The notes under the pieces were generated by a model, which was given only the letters and a program-made list of their open reading frames with translations, had not been told where the DNA came from and did no database searches. DNA of 64,000 bases from Halicephalobus mephisto (lineage: Eukaryota > Nematoda > Chromadorea > Rhabditida > Panagrolaimidae). Position 1 is the first letter of the stretch, and each line of letters starts with the position of its first letter. A program made the translations under genes and the position numbers. The stretch covers positions 186,001 to 250,000 of the forward strand of contig SWDT01000067.1 in the NCBI GenBank assembly GCA_009193035.1, written 5' to 3'. Below, one piece after another: positions 56,136 to 64,000 of the stretch.

Positions 56136-56326
56136 GGCTGTAAGACAGTTGCTCTCCATTTTTCTCTTTTTCGACTCTCCTTAATTTCGAAATTCTTTTT
56201 GAATTAAATTTTTTTACTTAACTGAAATATTAAATTTAATCATAAAAAATAATATAAAAACGAAATGAGGTAAATCTGACGAAAGAAAGGAGAACGAACA
56301 TCGCTGGGAAAAACTGTCGTACAGCC
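56136..56326. mobile_element. 191-bp MITE, copy 2
   Basis: Terminal inverted repeats GGCTGTAAGACAGTT and AACTGTCGTACAGCC. It is homologous, in opposite orientation, to 46856-47046. It is inserted at the 3' end of the uncertain ORF at 56240-56592. Confidence 0.85.
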
Positions 56327-56592
56327 TGCCATCAGAGTCGATCCCGGTCTTGGTTTGTTTCGTGGAACTTCTTCCTCGGTTGGTCCTTGTCTAGGAGGGT
56401 CTCGAGTCATTGCTTGCCTGAGGAAATATGCATATATCCATCCCAATCCCATAATACACAACTCCCAAAAATTTACAACTCTTCTTCCAAGTACTAACCC
56501 AGATTTTACAATGTCGAAACATCGGTTTATATCAAATTTTAACACTGTAAATCTATGCTGCGGAAGTTGTTGAAATCCAAATCGAGTAACAC
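56240..56592 (-). CDS. Uncertain exon whose 3' end runs into a MITE
   Basis: After a CACTTTTCAG acceptor (56593) one minus frame is open for about 117 codons: RFGFQQLPQHRFTVLKF, a hydrophobic segment VVNFWELCIMGLGWIYAYFL, then QAMTRDPPRQGPTEEEVP and RNKPRPGSTLMAG. The last ~28 codons lie inside the MITE at 56136-56326. There is no upstream ATG exon. A second acceptor (TTCCTCAG, 56420) just before ATG 56410 could start a shorter protein (MTRDPP...). I do not recognise the product; it may be a small membrane protein or a truncated gene. Confidence 0.35.
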
Positions 56593-57028
56593 CTGAAAAG
56601 TGAATTCTTATGAAACATCTATGACTTTTCCTATTTCGATATCCAAAATTCCCTTATTTGTCATTCATTTACTTTGTTAATTTAAAAACTCATCCATATA
56701 TGAAATATAATTTTAAATCCAAAAAATTTAAAAACTCATCCATATATGAAATATAATTTTAAATCCAAAAAATTTCCACAAGAAATTTAAAAAACTCATC
56801 CATATATGAAATATAATTTTAAATCCAAAAAATTCCCACAATCAACCTAAAGCTCATCTATATATCCAACTCAATTCCTTAAATTCTTCAGTTTCCTTCC
56901 ACAAATATTTATTAGCATTTTACAACATATTAAGCATGTATCATACTTGAAAATATACAGTCGTTAATTATCCTTAATAACTTGATAATCTAGATAGCAC
57001 ACAAATCCAAAATTACTCAAATCCAAGT
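56593..57028. repeat. Spacer with a 46-60-bp repeat
   Basis: 56685-56850 has three copies of aaaaactcatccatatatgaaatataattttaaatccaaaa. No gene. Confidence 0.75.
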
Positions 57029-60000
57029 TTACAATTCTCTGAAAATTCACCATTATTAATAAATTCCATATATAAAACTCACTCAGATTCGATGAAACCA
57101 TTAGTGAAGACACGAACCATGAAATCTGCTTCTTGATTAGGTTCATAAGTCGACGGAACGACCACATACTCTCCCGGAGGCACTCTGAATCTCGCCGTGA
57201 CTTCTCTAAGATTAATAAAAGCCGGACTTCTTCCACAAGATTTCGTATTTGCAAAAAATTCCGTATCCAATTTCCCTCTCGTTCCATTTGTTTCATACAA
57301 TGCAAATCCAATAGCCAAATTATCTAATCCACTAGATTTCAATTCTCTTCTATATTTCTGAAGTACTCCAATAATTACCGTACACAATTCATCATCATCA
57401 TTAGGATCTGAATCAGTCAATTGAATTCTATATTGCGGATTCATCGCAAAAGTTCTTAAATAATTTCTACATCCACCTGCTGTTTGACCAATTCTCCACG
57501 ATCCATCATGAGAATTCGTTGCCCAAGCCTCATTTGCTGCTTTAACTCCCGTCATTTCAGCCACTTCTTCCATAACATCCGGTCCCAAATTACAAATTTC
57601 CAATTTTTCAAAATTTCTCATAAAATCATCAAAAGACATCCAAAATTCACCATCATGAGCAAACGTTAATCCCATATCCCTTCTTACTGATTCAGGTACA
57701 GATCTCCATTCTGACGAATTATCACTCCAAGGACCATTCCATTCTTGTTCATTACCCCATGGATTACGAATTCTCAAAAGTGGCGTTTGTCCTCTAGGTC
57801 CATCGACAATTCTCATTCCAGTAATACTGTAAGCATGACCTTTAACAAGTCCATTAGGCAATCTCGCTTCCCAAATATTAGGATCAGCTTCAATCGAACA
57901 TCCAAACAGCGATCCCATCTCCACTCCTCTTATCATCATCTCCATCAAATTTTTCGGTGGATTAGCTAAATCAATAAATTCCGTCAATCCGCCCGTCATG
58001 TCTTCCAAAGCTTCAGAAGTAGTTCCACCTTTCAAGCTTTCATATGATCCATTTAATTTAGCATAAGCTTTTTCCAACAATGCAGACCAAAATTCATTGT
58101 TATCTTTCGAATGCATATACAGTAATTCTCCATTTGATGTTGGAAGTCTATCATCAATAACAACATCAACCCATCTACCGTATTGCCAAAATTGAAAATG
58201 AAATATTCCACAATAATTTTCTGTAAATGATTGATCTGGAGGAACAACACGATAAAATAATTCATCACGAAGTGTCAAATTAGCAGCAGCAGCCATTAAC
58301 CAACAATCTCCAAGTTCTCCTTGAATGACGTCAAATCTCGAATGACCCTCACTTATCAACTGCGGTTCTCGGACAATTTCCTAAAAAATTAAAATCAATT
58401 AAAAACTTTCAAAACAGAAATTTAAAGAAAATTGTTTTAAACTAAGTTTAAAAAAATACAAGTCTCAATTAAATTCTTAACATTTCTAAAATTTCTAAAA
58501 ATTTCTAAACTTCTAGAACCTTCTACAAAGTTTCAGAACCTCTTAACAACCTTCACAAGATTCTTGAAAGTTCTACAAGTTTCTAAAAATTTCTAAAAGA
58601 TACTAGAAAACTTCAGAATCATCCAAAGTTCCTAAAAATCTCTAGTATTCCAAAATTCCAAAACCTTCTACAAAGTTCCAAATTCATCCAAAACATAAAA
58701 TTAAGAAATTTTAAAACCACTTACTCCAGGTCGAAGCCATTCAACTCTCTTAGACGGTCTCTTACTGTAGTACAAAGAACTATCAGCAGCCGGAAATTCA
58801 GGATCTTCAAAAAGTCTTTTTTCTTGAAGACATTGATCTCTCAAAGCATAGAAATCCTGAGGGGCTCCAACTCTTCTCGGTGGCCCAGGCACAGGAGACG
58901 GTTCAGGTTTAATATAAGGATCAACATCACGTCTGAATTTTCCACTAATAATATTATCTAGAATTATTTTTCCAATACTTCCCAGACTGTTATCCTTTCC
59001 TCCAAGATTGAAAAGAATATTTCCCGCTACAGCTCCAATAATTTTTCCTGTTCCTGGATCAACGCCGAGGAACTTATGAGCCGCTTCTCCGATCAAGTTC
59101 CCAATCTAAAAAACATTAAAATTAAAAAAGTAACTTTTTGTTTAAAAAGTAAAAATTTCTTAAAATTTAAATTTTGATTTTTTTAAAAAAATTTAAAAAA
59201 AAAGAATTTTTTTATTTTTAAAAATGACTTACCACATTACAAACACCTCCTGGCAAGAAATTTCCTTTTACACTTGGTCCACCACCGGAATATTTTCCAC
59301 TTCCACCACCTCCAATAAGTCCACCAATAATACTTCCAATATTACCTCCTCCGCCGCCTCCTCGGCCACCTCCACCAACTAATCCACCAATAAGATTCCC
59401 AATATCCGGTCCACCACGACCTCCACCGCCACCGTCATTGTAGCCTCCACCGCCACCACGGTTTCCACCTCCGCCGATGAGTCCACCGATGAGATTCCCT
59501 ATGTCTCCACCTAAAGGACATATGTTAGTAGAAAAAAAAGAAAAGCTTAGGATTTAAGGACAGTAATTTGCGCAAGTTTAGAACTCATTTTATCATTGGC
59601 AAAAAATGGATCAGATTTGGAATGTATTTACATGTCAATCAATTATAACGTCAATGAGGTCAAGATCTTCCATATCTAAGCTTTCCGGAGTATCATCATC
59701 TTGAATTCTATCGCAATCAAAATTGAATCGAATTTTTTGTTTTCCTCTAAGTTGTAATTCTTTCATTAGTTCTTTCGCAACTTCTCTGAAGGTTTTATTT
59801 TTGTGGACGTATTTTTCCATCGGTTTTTCCTCTCCTTTGATGTTGAATTTCAGCTTCAGATCTCCTTCTTTTCTGATTTCACGAACAGTTCCCTCGTTGG
59901 GGAAGTAGTAAAGCATCACCGGATCCTTCGTTGGCATATTTTTCGACTTCGGAGTTTCGTAAAATTTGATAACCTCAATTTGATCATCATGTTCCCACAG

Positions 60001-61556
60001 CACCGAGAACGACTCTGGATCCATAAAACCGGCTTCCAAAGAGTATTTCAAAAAAACCTTTTCTGAAAATTGTTCCTCGTAATCGACATTGAACACCCGT
60101 ATGAAATCATCGTCGAATTTTATCCTAAGGACGATATTCACATGTGGACGGATTTCAACCACTTCCTCTAGCATCATTTCCTCCATCAACTTCTGGTCTG
60201 CTTTTTGTTCAGCTGCTCGACGTTTCGAAACTTCGGCTTGCAAACGGTCAATCCTTTCACATAAACTAAAACCAAAAAACTAAATCAACAAACTAAAACA
60301 TGCAGTAGCTTACTCATCATCATCCTTAGATTCTGACACTCGTGATCTCTGCGCTGCTTTCCGTTTCGGTCGTTTATATGGAGGTTCTTCCACAATAGGC
60401 TCAAAGTCATCCTCCAATTCAATTGGTTTATCTGGTAATTTCCCTGCTTTTGCCTTTTCTAGTAAAATCTTGAGGCCATCTTCGGGTTTGTCGTCTTCAA
60501 CAAGTATACCAACATCTTCTATCACCGGCTCTGACACTTCGATTTTCTTGTGTTTTTTCGGACTCGTTGCCAATCTGGATGCAGCAAATTTCTTCTTCTT
60601 TTTGCGCAATTCAGCAAAATCAAATCCACAGTCGTCATCGCTGCTATTAGATGCCATCAAAAAGTACAAAAATAACAAAAAATGAATAAAAGCGAGGAAA
60701 TTTGAATTTCGAAACACCGCACAAGAGCGAGGAGCGCCCATTTTCGTCGTAAGACACACCCTTTAACAACTGGTCCAGATGACTGGCCAAACAAAAATAA
60801 AAAGTTTAAAAAAAAACCAATGGATAAAATGAGTTCTTTTATATATTTTTGAAGGTTTTATATATAAAAAATTAGAGAAATTATCAGAGGTTATAAAGAA
60901 ATTGGAAAATATGAAAATACCGAATTTTTTCTTGAATCCTGAGAAAATTTGATTTTAGGATTTTTCGACTTATAGAATATCAACCTACCTCCTCCTCCAC
61001 GGCCTCCGCCGCCACCGTATCCACCGTCATTGTAACCTCCACCGCCACCGCGGTTTCCACCTCCGCCGATGAGTCCACCGATGAGATTTCCTATGTCTCC
61101 GCCGCCGCCGCCACTTCCTCCGCCTCCTGAAGCAATTCATATATGAATTTTTTGGAATTTAACCATTACTTACCGCCGAGGATGTTGCTGGCTAGTCCTC
61201 CAAGTAGATCTCCTCCACCGCCGCCCATTCTGTCACGGATCAGATTTCCGGCAATGTTCCCGATTAATCCATTGAATTCGTCTTGTTTGACTTCGACTTT
61301 CTGAATCGGGGGTTCTATGTCTCCCATGGTTGCTTCTGCGTTGGCACTTCTGATTTGTCTGACTTTTGCTTCTTCTTCCAAGTCAGGACTCGCGATCGGG
61401 GCCAATCCAGAAGGCGGAGTTGCTGTGGATTTCACTCTAACGGAGTAATTCTGGACTTCTCGTTCTGGATAAACTCGAACTTCTTGTTTAGGCTTCTCTC
61501 GAGTCTGCTCCTGGTTTTCTTCGACGGTTTCTGTCGACGAACAACACGCAAACGGA
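57029..61556 (-). CDS. clp-1: Atypical calpain with Gly-rich N-terminus (CLP-1-like); 5' end unresolved
   Basis: Exons 61556-61174, 61126-60989, 59510-59233, 59105-58725, 58380-57083 and 57038-57029 join in phase to about 829 codons. The last exon is only 10 nt and yields the tail FIESEEL. The first exon begins with one leftover base, so the initiating exon lies upstream and was not found; ATG 61634 (MSILCC...) fits no clear donor. Gly-rich modules carry DIGNLIGGLIGGGG, as in C. elegans CLP-1. The protease core has the active Cys in GELGDCWLMAAAANL, His in LVKGHAYSITG and Asn in RNPWGNEQEWNG. The CBSW (C2-like) domain starts near GGCRNYLRTFAMNPQYRI. There are no EF hands. In C. elegans such calpain acts in muscle attachment and neuronal necrosis. 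The 1478-bp third intron hosts another gene. Confidence 0.9.
59635..60657 (-). CDS. NIP45/Rad60/Esc2-like protein with two SUMO-like domains, nested in a calpain intron
   Basis: Exons 60657-60314 and 60265-59635 encode 324 aa (phase 2). Residues 1-120 are acidic/basic and disordered, with SSDDDCGFDFAELRKKKKKF and a likely NLS (PYKRPKRKAAQRSR). Residues ~155-235 (HVNIVLRIKFDDDFIRVF ... PVMLYYF) look like a first SUMO-like domain. Residues ~240-324 are a clear Rad60-SLD: LKLKFNIKGEE, KELQLRGKQKIRFNFDCDRI, DTPESLDMEDLDLIDVI. Family members bind the SUMO E2 UBC9 and act in DNA repair and SUMO-ubiquitin cross-talk. The gene lies wholly inside a calpain intron, on the same strand. A longer upstream reading (from 60759) has a hydrophobic stretch unlike the family, so the MASNSS start is chosen. 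Confidence 0.88.
60989..61126 (-). repeat. Gly-rich calpain exon duplicated at 59420-59510
   Basis: About 90 bases (GGAGACATAGG.AATCTCATC through GGTGGAGG.TACAATGACGG) in this exon and in the exon 59233-59510 are nearly identical at the DNA level, differing by only a few third positions. The nested NIP45-like gene lies between the two copies. Confidence 0.85.
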
Positions 61557-61639
61557 CTGAAAAAACTCCATTAATCATCTCCCAACTGTTTTCTACAACC
61601 ACAGAACAACCACGATGACAACACAGGATAGACATTTAA

Positions 61640-62950
61640 AAAACTTAATATTTCAATTTTATAAGATTTAAAATAAATAATTCTATCTGAAAAAAACAAA
61701 AATCTTAAAAAAATTATTTGTCGGAGCGCGTCAAAGAAAACCGGGCAATTTCCTCTTGTTTATCGCGAGAGAGACTGCAAGTTGCCAGGCCCTGGACCAG
61801 AAAGACTGACTTACAAAAAGAAAAAGGAGCAAAGCCCGAGGTCGTTTGGCCTACTTCTGTGGTTCACGTTGCGGAAGAAAACCTGATTCAATTTTGTCTC
61901 TTCTCGATTGAAAATAGAAATGACTAATTACAACAAGTTTAGACATAAAATAAATTATTTTTATTCAATTTCAATATATGAAAAATTATTTTTAAAAAGT
62001 ATTTTTTACAATTTTTATTACATGATAAAAATTTAATTTTTTTCATTGATTAAAAGTAAAAATGCCTAATTCAAATAAATTTAGAAATAAAATAAATTAT
62101 TTTTATTCAATTTCAATATATGAAAAATTATTTTTTACAATTTTTATTCTACAATAAAATTTTTATTTTTTGTTTTTGATTAAAAATAAAAATAAATAAT
62201 TCTAATCCGAATTAATAGAAAAATCACTTTTATTTAATTTTCAATGGATGAAAATTTGTTTTTTAAAATATATTTTAGGTATTTTTCGACAGTTAACGGT
62301 GCAAAATAAAAATCTGATTTTATTTACTTTTTCTCTCTATGCAAACTAGAAATGACTAATTCATTGGATTTAAATATAAAATAGAATTATTTTTACTCAT
62401 TTTCAATATATAAAAAAATATTTCTTTTAAATATAATTTTTTCCAATATATATTGCAAAATAAAACTTAATTAAACTTTTATTTTTCCAACTTATATTAA
62501 AAGTAAATAATTATAATTTATTTAAATATAAAATAAAACTGTTTTTACTCATTTTTGATATATGAAAAAGCAATTTTTCTACATAATTTTCCTAATATAT
62601 ATTGCAAAATAAAACTTAATTAAATTCTTTATTTACTCTATTTAGGTCAGAAGTAAATAATTATAATTTATTTTAATATAAAGTAAAACTGTTTTTACTC
62701 ATTTTTGATATATCGAAAATTGGTTCATTTAGGTTCAACTTTCCTATGGCACAGAGTCCTATATAATGCTTAATTAATTTTTTTTCTTTTTCCAAACTGA
62801 AAATGATTGATTAGGATACTTAGATAAGAGCAGAATTATTTTTGTTTATTTCCCGATATATCGAAAGTTTTGTTTTTTGTCCTAATTTTTGCGCTTCAAA
62901 TTCAAAATAAAACTTGATTGAATTTTATTTTCCCGATTCGGACAGGAAAT
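61640..62950. repeat. Degenerate ~120-150-bp tandem array upstream of the calpain gene
   Basis: The words aaatgactaatt, taaaataaattatttttattcaattt.aatatatgaaaaatt and caaaataaaa return at about 61916, 62069, 62191, 62348, 62500 and 62650. 61700-61900 is richer in GC and may include the calpain promoter. No gene is supported. Confidence 0.7.
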
Positions 62951-64000
62951 GATAGATTGTAACGGGTTTCGTGTTGACTAGAATTGTTTTTGGCCAGTTT
63001 TGATGTAAAAGTTGCTTTTTTACTTTTTAGAAAAAATCGATATAAAAAATTTGAAAAAAACCCTATTGTCAAAGCCAGAGAATAAAAAATTCATTGAGGA
63101 AAATTGCCAGAGAAGCCCAGTTCTAAAATAAAAAAGACAAATAAGCCAATTTGGGAAATGAAACATGACTTGAAGTTCGGTCCAGAAACGAAAACATAAC
63201 TGTCATATTTGGAATAAAACTGGCATTACTTTTTTAAATTTGCTGTTTGTTCGTTCTGTGATCAGACAATCATTTTCAAGCCAGTTGGCCAGTCAACACA
63301 ATCGAGGCAAATGGCAAGTAAACAACCAGTTTTATCGTCTTTCTTTGAAGAGATAAATGGCTAGTCCAGGAAAAAACTTTCGCGTTTTGGACTTCAGGAC
63401 CGTCATTCCCTGATTTCATTCGGTCGGAACTATCAATCAACATTTAATTCAACAATAAACAAAATTTGCGACATTGCCCGAGGGCCCAATCAACACTATG
63501 TAAAAATTAAAAATTCAACACAAAATTTCGGAATTTTTAAAATTGTCTTAGGACGAAATTTTGGAATTTTCGGAAGTTTCGATTCATATATCAACTTTGA
63601 AGTTTTACAAGATTTTGGAAGGTTTTAGGGAGATTTGAGAAGATTCTAAGAAGTTCCAGAAGACTCTAAGGATATTTTAGAAGGTTTCTAAAGAAGTTCC
63701 AGAAGGTTCTAAAATGATCCTAAAATGCTCTAGGAAGATTCTGGAGAAGTTCCAGAAGATTTCAGATGATTCTAGAAGGTTCTAAGGAGATTTTAGAAGG
63801 TTTCTAGAGAGATTCTAGATGATTCTAAGAAGATTCTGAAGAAGTTCCACAAAGCTTTAAATGATCCTAAAAGGTTTCAGATGATTCTAGAAGATTCTGA
63901 AAGTTCCAGAAAATCCCCCCAGAAGATTCTTAAACAGCTCCAAAGAAGTTTCTAGAAGAATTCCAGATGAGTTTAAAAAGATTCTAAGTGGCTTTTGGTA
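62951..64000. repeat. Gene-free tail with TTCTAGAA-rich degenerate repeat
   Basis: 63590-64000 consists of gattctagaag, ttccagaag and attctaag(g/a)ag words at about 18-25-base spacing. 62951-63590 has no recognisable feature. Confidence 0.65.

Noticed and set aside
56964..57327. Minus-strand 115-codon and plus-strand 64-codon ORFs
   Set aside because: They are alternate frames of the calpain C-terminal exon.

Overview
The window is nuclear DNA from an AT-rich nematode, most likely a rhabditid. Evidence: compact coding exons with GT-AG introns, many only 42-70 bp; start codons sitting a few bases after TTTTCAG-type acceptors, as expected for spliced-leader trans-splicing; one tight same-strand pair (200 bp between genes) with a nematode operon layout; and nematode-type protein families (ShKT domains, Gly-rich N-terminus on calpain, Tyr/Gly-rich secreted proteins). 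Species cannot be named from the sequence alone. Exon joins below were checked by reading phase across every splice site.

Layout. 1-5500: satellite-like arrays and one secreted ShKT protein. 5500-8340: two convergent genes with cell-cycle features, a KEN-box/RRxS protein behind an E2F-like site (TPX2/TPXL-1 candidate) and cyclin B3. 8400-12790: non-coding, with a 376-bp inverted-repeat hairpin. 12791-17026: quiescin sulfhydryl oxidase, with a MITE in its last intron. 17551-20562: two duplicated secreted low-complexity protein genes with duplicated promoters, separated by a piggyBac-type MITE and a 30-bp minisatellite. 20854-23550: signal peptidase subunit 2 and TAF6, probably one operon. 24690-25425: an mRNA-export adaptor with a UAP56-binding motif but no RRM. 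26050-28861: a short oxysterol-binding-protein relative with a GC-AG intron. 30005-30793: a small mitochondrial-type membrane protein and a 48-codon ORF. 31147-34343: a membrane-anchored protein with two diverged FkbM/METTL24-like halves. 36200-37902: SDR16C-type dehydrogenase. 39526-40480: two tRNA-Ala(AGC) genes on duplicated ~205-bp segments. 41338-43359: cap-binding NCBP2 and an EEIG1/FAM102-type NT-C2 protein. 48107-55315: WBP4/FBP21, RABL6 and NTMT1, all on the minus strand. 57029-61556: Gly-rich atypical calpain, with a complete NIP45/Rad60-like SUMO-domain gene nested inside one intron.

At least six genes serve RNA/transcription/nuclear functions (TAF6, UBM adaptor, NCBP2, WBP4, NIP45-like, NTMT1) and two serve mitosis. 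Introns and spacers are dominated by tandem arrays, TTCTAGAA-rich degenerate repeats, ~10-bp-phased A/T runs, a dispersed GCGCGGGAATTC-bearing repeat, and at least four MITE copies. No wholly new multi-gene system was identified; the strongest unusual items are the nested gene between duplicated calpain exons, the hairpin repeat, the dual-frame Tyr/Arg minisatellite, the tandem FkbM-like protein and the E2F-like motif-bearing repeats.
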